Origin: Mycobacterium paraseoulense
GTDB lineage: Bacteria; Actinomycetota; Actinomycetes; Mycobacteriales; Mycobacteriaceae
Assembly: GCF_010731655.1 (NCBI RefSeq)
Contig: NZ_AP022619.1
Span: 5,084,001 to 5,148,000 of the forward strand
DNA: 64,000 bases
Reading direction: 5' to 3'
In this document: positions 9,243 through 20,340 of the stretch, piece by piece
Position numbering within the stretch: position 1 is the stretch's first letter
Layout: every line of letters begins with the position of its first letter
Translations under genes and position numbers: made by a program
Notes under the pieces: generated by a model
Told to the model about the DNA's origin: nothing
What the model saw: the letters and a program-made list of their open reading frames with translations, nothing else
The model's database searches: none

Positions 9243-10418
9243 ATGGCGGCCGTGGCCGTTACGCCGATATCGCTGACGCCGGGGCTGGTCGCCGAGGCTC
9301 TGGTGGACCTGGGCGCCATTGAACACAACGTGCGGTTGCTGTGCGAACACGCCGGCCGCGCGCAGGTGATGGCCGTCGTCAAGGCCGACGGCTACGGCCA
9401 CGGGGCCACCCGGGCCGCCCGCGCGGCGCTGGCCGGCGGCGCGACCGAACTCGGCGTCGCCACCGTCGCCGAGGCGCTGGCGCTGCGCGCCGACGGCATC
9501 GCCGCACCCGTGCTGGCCTGGTTGCACCCGCCCGGCATCGACTTCGGGCCCGCGCTGCTGGCCGACGTGGAGATCGCCGTGTCGTCGGAGCGCCAGCTCG
9601 ACGACCTGCTGGACGCGGCGCACCGGACGGGCCGGACCGCGACGGTCACCGTCAAGGTCGACACCGGGCTCAACCGCAACGGCGTCCACCCCGCCCGATA
9701 CCCGTCGATGCTGACCGCGCTGCGCCGGGCCGTCGCCGACGAGGCCGTTCGGCTGCGCGGCCTGATGTCGCACATGGTGTTCGCCGATCAACCGGCCAAC
9801 CCCGTCAACGATCTTCAGGCCCGACGCTTCAGCGACATGCTGGCCCAGGCGGGCGAGCGGGGGGTGCGGTTCGAGGTCGCGCACCTGGCGAACTCGTCGG
9901 CCACCATGTCGCGTCCCGACCTGGCCTTCGACCTGGTGCGGCCCGGCGTCGCGGTGTACGGCCTGAGCCCGGTGCCCGAGCTCGGGGACATGGGGTTGGT
10001 GCCGGCTATGACGGTGAAATGCCCTGTGGCCCTGGTGAAGTCGATTTCCGCGGGCGAGAGCGTCTCGTATGGGCACACGTGGACCGCGGAACGCGACACG
10101 ACGTTGGCCCTGCTGCCGGTCGGCTACGCCGACGGCGTCTTCCGTTCGCTGGGGGGACGCTTGGACGTGTTGATCAACGGCAAGCGGCGGCCCGGGGTCG
10201 GGCGGATCTGCATGGACCAGTTCGTCGTCGACCTCGGCCCCGGCCGGACCGACGTGACCGAGGGCGACGAGGCGATCCTGTTCGGCCCCGGCAGCAGCGG
10301 GGAACCCACCGCGCAGGACTGGGCCGACCTGCTCGGCACGATCCACTACGAAGTGGTGACCAGCCCGCGCGGGCGCATCACCAGGACCTACCGTGAGGCA
10401 CGAACCATTGAGCCCTGA
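9243..10418 (+). CDS. alr: Alanine racemase
   Basis: Interconverts L- and D-alanine for peptidoglycan. 391 residues from the ATG at 9243; a GTG at 9252 and a short upstream extension are also possible, as start annotation of this gene varies among mycobacteria. The PLP lysine is in [12 protein letters not shown] near the N-terminus and the second catalytic base (Tyr) is in SVSYGHTW; the fold-III TIM barrel is followed by a beta domain with [11 protein letters not shown]. The last 26 bp overlap the next hydrolase gene, suggesting cotranscription with the downstream t6A genes. Confidence 0.95.
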   Translation: MAAVAVTPISLTPGLVAEALVDLGAIEHNVRLLCEHAGRAQVMAVVKADGYGHGATRAARAALAGGATELGVATVAEALALRADGIAAPVLAWLHPPGIDFGPALLADVEIAVSSERQLDDLLDAAHRTGRTATVTVKVDTGLNRNGVHPARYPSMLTALRRAVADEAVRLRGLMSHMVFADQPANPVNDLQARRFSDMLAQAGERGVRFEVAHLANSSATMSRPDLAFDLVRPGVAVYGLSPVPELGDMGLVPAMTVKCPVALVKSISAGESVSYGHTWTAERDTTLALLPVGYADGVFRSLGGRLDVLINGKRRPGVGRICMDQFVVDLGPGRTDVTEGDEAILFGPGSSGEPTAQDWADLLGTIHYEVVTSPRGRITRTYREARTIEP

Positions 10419-11526
10419 GAACGCTCGCAGGCATCACAACGGGAGGGCGTGGCTTGCGGGAGGTGCCGGGCTGACCGCCCTGGCCACCATCGTCGGAGCC
10501 TCGGCCCGGCGTTCGATGATCCGGCGCGCCCGCGGCCTCGAAGACCCTTACGCCGACGAGGATTTCGACCGGATCGACGACGACCGCCGTTCGGTGGTCA
10601 CCACCCCCGACGGGGTGTCGTTGTCGATCCGCGAGGCCGGCCCCGCGGACGCCCCGCTGACGATGGTCTTCGTCCACGGATTCTGTCTGCGGATGGGCGC
10701 CTTCCATTTTCAGCGCACGCGCCTGCCCCACCACGTGGGCCCGGGCGTCCGGATGGTCTTCTACGACCAGCGCGGGCACGGTCAGTCCGATGAGGCCCCG
10801 CCCGAGACCTACACGCTGACCCAACTCGGCAGAGACCTGCAAAGCGTGCTCCAGGTGGTCGCGCCGCGCGGGCTGGTGGTGCTGGTGGGCCACTCGATGG
10901 GCGGCATGACCGTGTTGTCGCACGCCCGTCAATACCCCGACCAGTACGGGCGCCGGATCGTCGGGGCCGCGCTGATTTCGTCCGCGGCGGAAGGCGTTGC
11001 CCGCTCCCCGCTGGGCGAGATTCTGAAAAACCCCGCGCTGGAAGCGTTCCGGTTTACCGCGCGGTCCGCGCCGAAGCTGATGCACCGCGGCCGCAACGTC
11101 TCGCGCTCGCTGATCGGCCCCGTACTGCGGGCCGCCTCCTACAGCGACCTGCATGTCAGCCGGAGCCTGGACGCCTTCTCCCAGCGGATGATGAACGGCA
11201 CCCCCATCGCGACGATGGTGGAGTTCCTGGACGCCTTGGAGGCCCATGACGAAACCGCCGGCCTGTGGACCTTGCTGCGCATCCCCACCCTGATCGCCTG
11301 CGGGGACCACGACCTGCTGACCCCGGACGAGTACTCGCGCAAGATGGCGGCCTCGCTGCCGCAATCCGAACTGGTCATCGTTCGCGGGGCCGGCCACCTG
11401 GCGCTGCTGGACAAGCCCGAGGCGATCAACGACGGGCTGGTCCGGCTGGTCAAGCGGGCCACCCCGGGCCGGGCCGTGCTGGCCGCGCGGTGGATGTGGG
11501 AAAGGCTGCGGCGCCGTGGTGGCTAG
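10393..11526 (+). CDS. Alpha/beta hydrolase
   Basis: 377 residues. An N-terminal hydrophobic segment (about 18-35, [18 protein letters not shown]) may anchor it to the membrane. The hydrolase domain carries the oxyanion region [10 protein letters not shown], nucleophile elbow GHSMGG, an acid in CGDHDLLTP and the catalytic His in GAGHLALL. The GTG start overlaps the end of alr by 26 bp; a TTG at 10408 is an alternative. Substrate unknown. Its position between alr and tsaE, overlapping both, indicates operon membership. Confidence 0.85.
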   Translation: MRHEPLSPENARRHHNGRAWLAGGAGLTALATIVGASARRSMIRRARGLEDPYADEDFDRIDDDRRSVVTTPDGVSLSIREAGPADAPLTMVFVHGFCLRMGAFHFQRTRLPHHVGPGVRMVFYDQRGHGQSDEAPPETYTLTQLGRDLQSVLQVVAPRGLVVLVGHSMGGMTVLSHARQYPDQYGRRIVGAALISSAAEGVARSPLGEILKNPALEAFRFTARSAPKLMHRGRNVSRSLIGPVLRAASYSDLHVSRSLDAFSQRMMNGTPIATMVEFLDALEAHDETAGLWTLLRIPTLIACGDHDLLTPDEYSRKMAASLPQSELVIVRGAGHLALLDKPEAINDGLVRLVKRATPGRAVLAARWMWERLRRRGG

Positions 11527-11989
11527 GCCCGCACTTTCGGGCACGGCCACCCTAGAACGCGTGGCGGACACCGTCGCGCTGGGGTCGCGCCTCGGTGAGC
11601 GGCTGCGCGCGGGCGACGTGGTGGTGCTCACCGGTCCGCTCGGCGCGGGAAAGACGGTGCTGGCCAAGGGCATTGCCGCGGCGATGGACGTCGACGGCCC
11701 GGTCACCTCGCCGTCGTACGTGCTGGCGCGGGTGCACCCGCCGCGGCGGCCCGGTGCGCCGGCGATGATTCACGTCGACATGTACCGGCTCTTGGACACC
11801 GGCGGCGCCGACCTGCTGGGCGAGCTCGACTCGCTGGACCTCGACACCGATCTCGACGACGCGGTCGTCGTCGTGGAGTGGGGCGAGGGGCTCGTCGAGC
11901 GCCTCGCCGAGCGGCACCTCGACATCCGTCTGGAACGGCTCAGCGGGTCCGACGTGCGGATCGCCTCCTGGCAGTGGGTCTGCTCGTGA
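11516..11989 (+). CDS. tsaE: tRNA t6A threonylcarbamoyltransferase ATPase subunit
   Basis: TsaE is the ATPase that drives the TsaB-TsaD complex in t6A37 modification of ANN-decoding tRNAs. 157 residues with Walker A GPLGAGKT near residue 40 and a conserved HVDMYRL segment; WGEGL resembles the conserved W-E signature of the family. It begins at a GTG inside the end of the hydrolase gene and ends in a GTGA overlap with tsaB, so translation is probably coupled. Confidence 0.93.
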   Translation: MVARPALSGTATLERVADTVALGSRLGERLRAGDVVVLTGPLGAGKTVLAKGIAAAMDVDGPVTSPSYVLARVHPPRRPGAPAMIHVDMYRLLDTGGADLLGELDSLDLDTDLDDAVVVVEWGEGLVERLAERHLDIRLERLSGSDVRIASWQWVCS

Positions 11990-12609
11990 GTGTCGTTCTC
12001 GCCCTTGACACTTCGACCCCGGCCGTGACGGCGGGGATTGTGCGCCGTGAAGATGGGAGCGTACTGGCCGAGCGGGTCACCCTCGACGCCCGGGCGCACG
12101 CCGAACGGCTCACACCGAATGTGCTGGCGGCCCTGGCCGATACCGGGCTGGCGATGGGTGAGCTGGACGCCGTCGTGGTCGGTTGCGGCCCAGGCCCGTT
12201 CACCGGCCTGCGGGCGGGGATGGCGACCGCCGCCGCCTACGGGCATGCGCTGGGCATCCCGGTGCACGGCGTGTGCAGCCTGGACGCCATCGGGGTGCGC
12301 ACCACCGGCGAGGTGCTGGTGGTCACCGACGCCCGCCGACGCGAGGTCTACTGGGCGCGGTACCGGGACGGGATTCGCATCGACGGGCCGGGGGTCAACG
12401 CGCCCGCCGACGTCGATCCCGGCGCCGCGCAGGCGGTGGCCGGCTCCAAGGAGCACGCGGCGCTGTTCGGCCTGCCGCACCGCGCGCCGACCCATCCGAC
12501 ACCGGCGGGGCTGGTCGCCGCCGTGCCCGACTGGTCGCAGCCCCCACCGCCGCTGGTGGCGCTGTATCTGCGCCGCCCCGACGCCAAACCGATGGCGGCG
12601 CGCGGGTGA
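11986..12609 (+). CDS. tsaB: tRNA t6A biosynthesis protein TsaB
   Basis: 207 residues, Rv3421c-like (211 aa). The ASKHA-fold start LALDTSTPAVTAG and the GCGPGPFTGLRAG motif are diagnostic of TsaB, a catalytically inactive TsaD paralogue that scaffolds the t6A complex. The GTG start overlaps the tsaE stop (GTGA), and its own TGA overlaps the GTG of rimI. The gene order tsaE-tsaB-rimI-tsaD is standard for actinobacteria. Confidence 0.93.
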   Translation: MSVVLALDTSTPAVTAGIVRREDGSVLAERVTLDARAHAERLTPNVLAALADTGLAMGELDAVVVGCGPGPFTGLRAGMATAAAYGHALGIPVHGVCSLDAIGVRTTGEVLVVTDARRREVYWARYRDGIRIDGPGVNAPADVDPGAAQAVAGSKEHAALFGLPHRAPTHPTPAGLVAAVPDWSQPPPPLVALYLRRPDAKPMAARG

Positions 12610-13073
12610 CCGCCACCAGCGAACCCGTGACGCTGGGCGCGTTGACGCCTTCCGACGCGGCGCGCTGCGCCGAGCTGGAAACGCAGCTGTTCGACGGTGA
12701 CGACCCGTGGCCCGCGGCGGCCTTCACCCGAGAATTGGCCAGCCAGCACAATCATTACGTGGGCGCGCGCGTGGGTGGGGAGCTCGTCGGCTATGCCGGG
12801 ATCTCCCGGCTGGGCCGCACCCCGCCGTTCGAGTACGAGGTCCACACCATCGGCGTGGACACCGCCTACCAGGGACGCGGCATCGGCCGCCGGTTGCTCG
12901 ACGAGCTGCTCGTCTTCGCCGGCGGCGGCGTCGTCTTCCTGGAGGTGCGCACCGACAACGAGGCGGCCATCGCGCTGTACCGCAGCGTGGGATTCGAGCA
13001 GATCGGCCTGCGCCGGCGCTACTACCGGGCGAGCGGCGCCGACGCCTACACCATGCGCAGGGAAGCCCAATGA
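12606..13073 (+). CDS. rimI: Ribosomal protein S18 alanine N-acetyltransferase (RimI-like GNAT)
   Basis: 155-residue GNAT acetyltransferase. The acetyl-CoA binding loop is visible as [11 protein letters not shown] near residue 90, and [20 protein letters not shown] is the typical GNAT C-terminal motif. The natural substrate in mycobacteria may be broader than ribosomal protein S18. GTG start overlaps tsaB; the stop overlaps the tsaD ATG (ATGA). Confidence 0.92.
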   Translation: MTATSEPVTLGALTPSDAARCAELETQLFDGDDPWPAAAFTRELASQHNHYVGARVGGELVGYAGISRLGRTPPFEYEVHTIGVDTAYQGRGIGRRLLDELLVFAGGGVVFLEVRTDNEAAIALYRSVGFEQIGLRRRYYRASGADAYTMRREAQ

Positions 13074-14092
13074 TCATCTTGGCCATCGAAACCTCTTGCG
13101 ACGAAACGGGAGTCGGCATCGCGCGGCTCGATCACGACGGCACCGTGACACTGTTGGCCGACGAGGTGGCCTCCAGCGTCGACGAACACGTCCGCTTCGG
13201 CGGCGTGGTTCCCGAGATCGCGTCGCGGGCGCATCTGGAGGCGCTCGGCCCCACCATGCGCCGCGCGCTGGCGACGGCCGGCGTGCCCAAGCCCGACATC
13301 GTCGCCGCCACGATCGGTCCCGGTCTGGCCGGCGCGCTGCTGGTCGGAGTGGCCGCGGCCAAGGCGTATGCGGCCGCGTGGGGGGTGCCGTTCTACGCCG
13401 TCAATCATCTGGGCGGGCACCTGGCCGCCGACGTCTACGAACACGGGCCGCTGCCCGAGTGCGTGGCGCTGCTGGTGTCCGGCGGCCACACCCACCTGCT
13501 GCACGTGAGTTCCCTCGGTGAACCGATCGTCGAGTTGGGCAGCACCGTCGACGACGCCGCGGGCGAGGCCTACGACAAGGTGGCCCGCCTGCTGGGGCTG
13601 GGCTACCCGGGCGGCAAGGTGCTCGACGACCTGGCCCGCACCGGCGATCGGAAGGCCATCGCCTTCCCGCGAGGCATGACGGGCCGGGACGACGACCCCT
13701 ACGCCTTCAGCTTCTCGGGGCTCAAGACGGCCGTGGCGCGGTACCTGGAGAGTCATCCGGACGCGGTGAACGCCGACGTCGCCGCGGGGTTCCAGGAGGC
13801 CGTCGCCGACGTGCTGACCATGAAGGCGGTACGCGCGGCCACCGGGTTGGGCGTCTCGACCCTGCTGATCGCCGGGGGAGTGGCCGCCAATTCGCGGCTG
13901 CGGGAGTTGGCGGAGCAGCGATGCGCTGCGGCCGGGCTGACATTGCGGATCCCCAGGCCACGGCTCTGCACCGACAACGGGGCGATGATCGCCTCATTCG
14001 CCGCGCACCTGGTGGCCGCCGGGGCGCCGGAGTCGCCACTGGATGCGCCCACCGATCCGGGACTGCCGGTGGTAAAAGCCCAGGTGAGCTGA
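13070..14092 (+). CDS. tsaD: tRNA N6-adenosine threonylcarbamoyltransferase
   Basis: Catalytic subunit of the t6A37 transferase. 340 residues (M. tuberculosis 344). The start [13 protein letters not shown] is diagnostic; the metal-binding histidines are in VNHLGGHL (H113 and H117). SGGHTHLL and [11 protein letters not shown] are further family motifs. ATGA overlap with rimI. Last gene of the t6A operon; the groES regulatory region follows. Confidence 0.96.
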   Translation: MIILAIETSCDETGVGIARLDHDGTVTLLADEVASSVDEHVRFGGVVPEIASRAHLEALGPTMRRALATAGVPKPDIVAATIGPGLAGALLVGVAAAKAYAAAWGVPFYAVNHLGGHLAADVYEHGPLPECVALLVSGGHTHLLHVSSLGEPIVELGSTVDDAAGEAYDKVARLLGLGYPGGKVLDDLARTGDRKAIAFPRGMTGRDDDPYAFSFSGLKTAVARYLESHPDAVNADVAAGFQEAVADVLTMKAVRAATGLGVSTLLIAGGVAANSRLRELAEQRCAAAGLTLRIPRPRLCTDNGAMIASFAAHLVAAGAPESPLDAPTDPGLPVVKAQVS

Positions 14093-14137
14093 TCGCCCGT
14101 AGCGAATACCCGATACGCAGCGGGCCGCCCTTGAGTG

Positions 14138-14164
14138 CTAGCACTCTCGTGTATAGAGTGCTAG
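14138..14164. promoter_or_regulatory. CIRCE element (HrcA operator)
   Basis: A perfect inverted repeat with 9-bp arms, CTAGCACTC and GAGTGCTAG, around a 9-bp spacer: the CIRCE architecture bound by the heat-shock repressor HrcA. It lies about 130 bp upstream of the groES start, as expected for control of groES-groEL1. hrcA itself is not in the window. Confidence 0.95.
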
Positions 14165-14291
14165 GTGGCAATCGGCCAAACCCTGTGTCGGCACCCGCGA
14201 CGACGACGCTCGGGCACGGACGGCTGCCGAATCCCTCGATAATTCCGGGGCACCCGCCCCGGACCCGATCTAACTAGTGGAGGCTCCAATC

Positions 14292-14594
14292 GTGGCGAAG
14301 GTGAACATCAAGCCACTCGAGGACAAGATTCTCGTGCAGGCCAACGAGGCCGAGACCACGACCGCGTCCGGTCTGGTCATTCCTGACACCGCCAAGGAGA
14401 AGCCGCAGGAAGGCACCGTCGTCGCAGTCGGTCCCGGCCGCTGGGACGAGGACGGCGAAAAGCGCATCCCGCTGGACGTCTCGGAAGGCGACACCGTCAT
14501 CTACAGCAAGTACGGCGGCACCGAGATCAAGTACAACGGCGAGGAGTACCTGATCCTGTCCGCCCGAGACGTGCTGGCTGTCGTATCCAAGTAA
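14292..14594 (+). CDS. groES: Co-chaperonin GroES (Cpn10)
   Basis: 100 residues, essentially the M. tuberculosis protein ([16 protein letters not shown]...). Forms the heptameric lid of the chaperonin; the mobile loop lies in the [16 protein letters not shown] region. Start GTG with GGAGG 8 nt upstream; an ATG at 14277 lacks homology. CIRCE upstream implies HrcA repression. groEL1 follows after 85 bp. Confidence 0.98.
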   Translation: MAKVNIKPLEDKILVQANEAETTTASGLVIPDTAKEKPQEGTVVAVGPGRWDEDGEKRIPLDVSEGDTVIYSKYGGTEIKYNGEEYLILSARDVLAVVSK

Positions 14595-14670
14595 GGACCG
14601 TGTTCCGCCCCGGCGATCCCCGCGCACACCGCGGGTGATTTCCGGGGCGGCATGCGTTCGTAGCGGGTGA

Positions 14671-16308
<1,638 letters not shown>

Positions 16309-16320
16309 AAGATCGGCTAC

Positions 16321-16356
16321 GAAAACACCCCCGGCCTGGCGGCCGGGGGTGTTTTC
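16321..16356 (+). terminator. Strong intrinsic-type terminator after groEL1
   Basis: A perfect 16-bp inverted repeat (GAAAACACCCCCGGCC with its complement) around a TGGC loop. The A-rich left arm and T-rich right arm place a short T run at the end of the hairpin. It begins 13 bp after the groEL1 stop and should end the groES-groEL1 transcript. Confidence 0.92.
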
Positions 16357-16473
16357 GTCAGGCCGGGCGAGAGTTACGGTTCCATCCGCGACGCGCTACG
16401 CGGCTTGTTGGGATTGGTAGCGACGTGGGGCTTGTGCACTGGTTGCCACGAACACACCAGGGAGGACAGGACC

Positions 16474-16803
16474 ATGCTGGTTGCCCAGATGACGAAGAGA
16501 TTCATCGCCGCCGCACTGCTGGCAGGCAGTACCGCGCTAACCGGGTGGGGTGTGGGGACCGCCCACGCCGACACGATGGCGCCGCACCGGTGGTGCCCGG
16601 GTAACCCGAAGCAGATGCCCTATGTCGTGAACCAGTACATCGACTGGGACTGGAGTGTCTGCCACACCTGGTATCCGACCCAGTACGGGATGGGCAACGT
16701 CACCATGCAGGGCCGGCCGACCTCGATCTGGGACGGCGATAACCCGCCGATCGAGGCGATCACCATCAGGCATTGCCCGCCGATCGCCTTCATGTGCCCC
16801 TAG
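16474..16803 (+). CDS. Small secreted protein of unknown function
   Basis: 109 residues. A signal peptide is clear: basic MLVAQMTKR, a hydrophobic stretch and a likely cleavage after GTAHA. The mature part contains HRWCPG and the W/D-rich WDWSVCHTWYP motif seen in several small mycobacterial secreted proteins, with four cysteines that could form two disulfides. The ATG at 16474 has GGAGG upstream; an internal ATG at 16489 is an alternative. No known activity. It is a standalone gene behind the groEL1 terminator. Confidence 0.75.
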   Translation: MLVAQMTKRFIAAALLAGSTALTGWGVGTAHADTMAPHRWCPGNPKQMPYVVNQYIDWDWSVCHTWYPTQYGMGNVTMQGRPTSIWDGDNPPIEAITIRHCPPIAFMCP

Positions 16804-16879
16804 GCCGGTCGCACACGTTTCGTGTTGGGGCCCGCGCCGATTGCTACGCTGACCGCACCATGACGTGGGGGGCACGAGT

Positions 16880-17608
16880 GTGAGCTATCCGCAGCAGTGG
16901 TCACCGCCGCCGCAGCACCCCCAACAATGGCCCCCGCAGTACCCGCCGCCCGGGCGGTATCCGCCCCCGGCGGCAGCGCTGCGCAAGACCAACGTCGTGC
17001 TGATCGTCGTGCTCACGCTCGCGGCGATCGTCGTCGTCGTACCGGTGGCGTTGGTCGGGTTCTTCGTGATCCAGGACATGGCCCGCGACGGGCGCGGTGA
17101 AAGCAAGAAAGCCACCTCGCTGTCGGACTTCGACGTGGTGTGCGATCGCGGGTCAATCAGCAACGCCGCCACGTACGGGAAGCCGTACAAGATCGCGGCG
17201 TTCGCCCCGTACGACGAGCCGGACCCGATGCGCGAACTGACATCCGTCCACTGGAGCGAAGTGGCAATAGATTCCCGTGCCGACTACCGGGGGAGTCCCG
17301 ACGACTTCCAGTCGGTGAACGTTGTTGCCTGCCTTACCCGCAAACCCGGAACCGAGGTGAGGTCCCGCACCTGCGACTTCAAGACCGACGCGGGCGAACA
17401 CGTCGCCGTTGACTACTACGCCGTGCAGTACGACATCGAACTCCGCGCGGCGAGGACCGGCAAGCACATCGAACAGCTGGGAGCGGTGGACGGCCCCGCG
17501 GCCAGCTGCCCATTCCTGGTATGGATCAAAAAGCGCGATCCGAAGATGTATGCGGAACCGGATCCCGCGGCGGTCAACGCCAGGCTCGCTGAATTCACGC
17601 ACCGGTAA
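16880..17608 (+). CDS. Proline-rich single-pass membrane protein
   Basis: 242 residues from a GTG start (VSYPQQW), the common start of mycobacterial Pro-rich membrane proteins, with a run of Gs upstream. Residues ~1-34 are Pro/Gln-rich, one transmembrane helix follows (about 40-65, VVLIVVLTLAAIVVVV), and the remaining ~175 residues are probably extracytoplasmic with several Cys (VVCDRGSISNA, CLTRKPG, RTCDFK). Function unknown. Confidence 0.75.
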   Translation: MSYPQQWSPPPQHPQQWPPQYPPPGRYPPPAAALRKTNVVLIVVLTLAAIVVVVPVALVGFFVIQDMARDGRGESKKATSLSDFDVVCDRGSISNAATYGKPYKIAAFAPYDEPDPMRELTSVHWSEVAIDSRADYRGSPDDFQSVNVVACLTRKPGTEVRSRTCDFKTDAGEHVAVDYYAVQYDIELRAARTGKHIEQLGAVDGPAASCPFLVWIKKRDPKMYAEPDPAAVNARLAEFTHR

Positions 17609-17746
17609 CTCCGCTACCCGCTCGGTGTCATGACTGCGGTGGTCGAGTCCCTGAGGCCGCCGGTCGACACCCCCGGCCGTAACGGCGCGCTGGCGCGCGA
17701 GGCTTGACGCGGTGCGGTACCCAGGTGCAGTGTGATACTCGTCATA

Positions 17747-17759
17747 TGACCACTGGTCA
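17747..17759. promoter_or_regulatory. Palindrome upstream of the ferritin-like gene
   Basis: TGACCA-C-TGGTCA is a perfect 13-bp inverted repeat 24 bp before the start codon at 17784. It lies inside a looser inverted pair, GTGTGA at 17730 and TCACAC at 17757. Position and symmetry suggest an operator; the cognate regulator is not identified. Confidence 0.4.
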
Positions 17760-17783
17760 CACCGCGGAGAGAGGCGGCCGCTC

Positions 17784-18884
17784 ATGAGCACGAGGGACAA
17801 GTACACGGAGGTGCCCGCGCCGTACTCGTGGGAGGTCCCCAGCGTCGGCGACGCACGCTTCACCTGGGAGTACGACGACGGGCGCGCCCGGCTCCTGTCC
17901 CTTTACCAGAAGGGAAAGGACAAGCAGTGGGACGCCCAGTCGCGGATCGACTGGGCGCAAGACGTCGACCCGATGAACCCGGTCGCGCTGCCCGAGGAGT
18001 TCCATCCGCTGTTCGGCAGCCCGATGTGGGACGCCGCAGACGACGCGCGTCGCGCCGAGATGCGCCGGCACTTCCAGGCCTGGCAGTTCTCGCAGTTCCT
18101 GCACGGCGAGCAGGGTGCGATGGTGTGCGCGGCCAAGATCGTCGAGGTCGTCCCCGACCTGGACGCGAAGTTCTACGCGGCCACCCAGACCATGGACGAG
18201 GCGCGGCACGTCGAGGCGTTCTCACGGTTCCTGCAGGAGAAGGTGGACCTGGTCTACCCGATCAACAAGAACCTGACCGCACTGCTGGACGACACCCTGC
18301 GGGACTCGCGCTGGGACATGCCCTACCTCGGCATGCAGGTGCTCATCGAAGGGCTCGCGCTCGCCGCCTTCGGCGTGCTGCGTGACATGGCGGCGCCGGA
18401 TTCGCTGGCCAAGCAGGTGCTGGCCTACGTCATGCAGGACGAGGCCAGGCACGTCGCGTTCGGCCGAATTTCGCTGAAGGACTACTACTCCGCGCTGACC
18501 GAGGCCGAGCGGGCCGAGCGGGAAGAGTTCGTGGTGGACGCCTGCTATCTGATGCGCGACCGGTTCCGCGGCGAGGAGGTCTTCGAGACCCTCGGCATGG
18601 ACGTCGAAGAATGCGCCGAGTGGGTCGACAAGTCGCCGCTGATGATCCAGTTCCGCTCGCACCTGTTCAGCCGCATCGTGCCGATCGTGAAGGACATCGG
18701 GTTGTGGGGCGACAAGGTGCAGACGGCCTTCCGGGACATGGGTGTGCTCGACATGGCCGGCTTCGACATCGAGGCGTTGATGAAGGCCGACGAGGATCAG
18801 GCCGCCGCGCTGGACCAGGCGCACTCCGAGATGGCCGCCCGGGCCGTCGAGGTGGACGAGGTGATCGCGGCGGGCGCGAGCTGA
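17784..18884 (+). CDS. Ferritin-like diiron protein
   Basis: 366 residues with a complete carboxylate-bridged diiron ligand set: E109 (HGEQG), E139-x-x-H142 (DEARHVE), E189 (IEGLAL) and E220-x-x-H223 (DEARHVAFG). This E, ExxH, E, ExxH pattern is that of ribonucleotide-reductase-like and N-oxygenase-like (AurF/CmlI-type) oxidases, but the subfamily cannot be fixed by eye. No signal peptide; cytosolic. ATG start behind GGAGAGAGG. Followed by a hairpin terminator at 18946. The nearby nitroreductase and hydroxylaminobenzene-mutase-like genes make nitrogen-group chemistry conceivable. Confidence 0.8.
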   Translation: MSTRDKYTEVPAPYSWEVPSVGDARFTWEYDDGRARLLSLYQKGKDKQWDAQSRIDWAQDVDPMNPVALPEEFHPLFGSPMWDAADDARRAEMRRHFQAWQFSQFLHGEQGAMVCAAKIVEVVPDLDAKFYAATQTMDEARHVEAFSRFLQEKVDLVYPINKNLTALLDDTLRDSRWDMPYLGMQVLIEGLALAAFGVLRDMAAPDSLAKQVLAYVMQDEARHVAFGRISLKDYYSALTEAERAEREEFVVDACYLMRDRFRGEEVFETLGMDVEECAEWVDKSPLMIQFRSHLFSRIVPIVKDIGLWGDKVQTAFRDMGVLDMAGFDIEALMKADEDQAAALDQAHSEMAARAVEVDEVIAAGAS

Positions 18885-18945
18885 CCCGACATCCGGTTTG
18901 ACCGCGGCGACACCACCAAACGGCATTACGCGGTAGGAACCGCAC

Positions 18946-18982
18946 GGCCCCCGTATCCGCTGAGGAACGGGGGCCTTCGCTT
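18946..18982 (+). terminator. Hairpin terminator after the ferritin-like gene
   Basis: Perfect 9-bp stem (GGCCCCCGT with ACGGGGGCC) with a 12-nt loop, followed by TTCGCTT. It lies 62 bp after the stop at 18884 and separates the ferritin-like gene from the nitroreductase unit. Confidence 0.75.
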
Positions 18983-19028
18983 TGTCGGTGCATCCGCCGC
19001 GACGTTTGGAACGCCGCCCGACCGTGGA

Positions 19029-19053
19029 ATAGTATCAATCGATATAGTATCGA
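19029..19053. promoter_or_regulatory. Direct repeat upstream of nitroreductase-MarR genes
   Basis: ATAGTATC occurs twice (19029 and 19044), 15 bp apart, in an AT-rich island with an internal ATCGAT palindrome. It lies about 40 bp before the nitroreductase start. As a MarR gene is the second gene of the unit, this could be its own operator and/or the promoter; inferred from position only. Confidence 0.4.
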
Positions 19054-19091
19054 ATGAAACAGAAGATGAGACGGACATTTAGGTGGCGATC

Positions 19092-19817
19092 ATGGACGTA
19101 TACGAGGCAGTCGCAAGCCGACGGGCAGTGCGCGGATTCACCGGTCAGCCGGTGCCCAGAGAAGCGTTGGAACGTGTCCTGTCCGCCGCGGCGCGGTCGC
19201 CGTCAGGTTCGAATATCCAGCCGTGGAACACCTATGTGGTGACCGGCGGGCTGCTGGACGAGCTCAAGACGCGCGCCGTCGAGCGCGTGGCCCACGGTGA
19301 CCCCTGGGACGAGCGGGAGTACCAGATGTACCCTCCCGCACTGAAGTCGCCGTACGACGAGCGCCGTTCCGCTTTCGGGAAGGAGCGCTACAGCGCGCTG
19401 GGAATTGCGCGTGAGGACTGGGAGGCGCGCCAGCGGGCGGCCATAGCGAATTGGAACTGCTTCGGTGCACCTGCCGCGCTGTTCTGCTACATCGACCACG
19501 ACCTGGGCGTGGCGCAGTGGGCCGACGTCGGGATGTATTTGCAGACCATCATGCTGCTACTCCGCGCCGAAGGGCTGCACAGCTGCCCCCAAATGGCGTG
19601 GTCGCAGGTTCGCGAAACGGTTGCGGAGGTCCTGTCACCACCGGACGGATTGATCCTCTTCTGCGGCATGTCAATTGGGTACGAAGACCCCGCGGTGAAG
19701 TACGTCCGTACAGGACGGGCACCGCTCGACGAGACGGTCACGTTCGTCGACGACGAGTCGTCGGGCCTTCGGAAGGTAGAGCATTCCGCCCGGGCCGAGT
19801 CCGGTCGATTCAGATGA
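19092..19817 (+). CDS. Nitroreductase-family flavoprotein
   Basis: 241 residues. SRRAVRGFTGQPVP and AARSPSGSNIQPWNTYVV are the FMN-binding N-terminal motifs of the nitroreductase fold; GVAQWADVGMYLQTIMLLLRAEG is the dimer/FMN helix. Such enzymes reduce nitro groups, quinones or flavins with NAD(P)H. The ATG at 19092 is preferred because AGGTGG lies 6 nt upstream; a GTG at 19083 is in frame. Its stop overlaps the ATG of the MarR gene (ATGA), so the two are coupled. Confidence 0.87.
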   Translation: MDVYEAVASRRAVRGFTGQPVPREALERVLSAAARSPSGSNIQPWNTYVVTGGLLDELKTRAVERVAHGDPWDEREYQMYPPALKSPYDERRSAFGKERYSALGIAREDWEARQRAAIANWNCFGAPAALFCYIDHDLGVAQWADVGMYLQTIMLLLRAEGLHSCPQMAWSQVRETVAEVLSPPDGLILFCGMSIGYEDPAVKYVRTGRAPLDETVTFVDDESSGLRKVEHSARAESGRFR

Positions 19818-20311
19818 AGGATGCGACGGTCATGACCCGCGACGCTTCCGAGCCCGCCCCCGTCGGGCGTGCGACCGACCGGCCCGGAGATCCCTCGCCC
19901 TTCGCTCTCGGTTTGTTGCTGCGCCGGGCGCACTGGCGCGCGGCCGCGGTGATGTCGGAGGCGCTTCGGCCGTTGGGCATCGAGTTGCGGCATTTCGCCG
20001 TGCTGCTCGTCCTCGTCAACCACGGGCCCACGCAGCAGCGGGCCCTGGTTGAGGCGACGGGTTCGGACAAGGCGGGAATGATGCGGGTCGTGGACGACCT
20101 GGAGCGTAAGGGGCTGGCCGTCCGCAAATCCGTTCCGGGGGACCGGCGGGTGCGGGCGGTGGAGATCACCCCAAAGGGGATTGAGGTTTTCGACGCCGCT
20201 CATAAGGCCGCGGAGCCACTGGCTGAGCGCCTGGTATCGGTGCTGGGCCCGGCGGAGGCAGAACAATTGAAGGATCTGCTCACGCGCTTCACCGCTTCTG
20301 GCGAACAGTAA
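19814..20311 (+). CDS. MarR-family transcriptional regulator
   Basis: 165 residues. Winged-helix domain with LEATGSDKAGMMRVVDDLERKGL-type recognition region and the wing GDRRVRAVEITPKG, all standard for MarR. The ATG overlaps the nitroreductase stop, implying that the repressor and the flavoenzyme are made together and that it probably regulates its own unit; an ATG at 19832 is an alternative start. MarR proteins commonly respond to phenolic or oxidising compounds. Confidence 0.87.
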   Translation: MKDATVMTRDASEPAPVGRATDRPGDPSPFALGLLLRRAHWRAAAVMSEALRPLGIELRHFAVLLVLVNHGPTQQRALVEATGSDKAGMMRVVDDLERKGLAVRKSVPGDRRVRAVEITPKGIEVFDAAHKAAEPLAERLVSVLGPAEAEQLKDLLTRFTASGEQ

Positions 20312-20340
20312 AGCCGCCGGGGAGTGCGGGAACCCTGTGA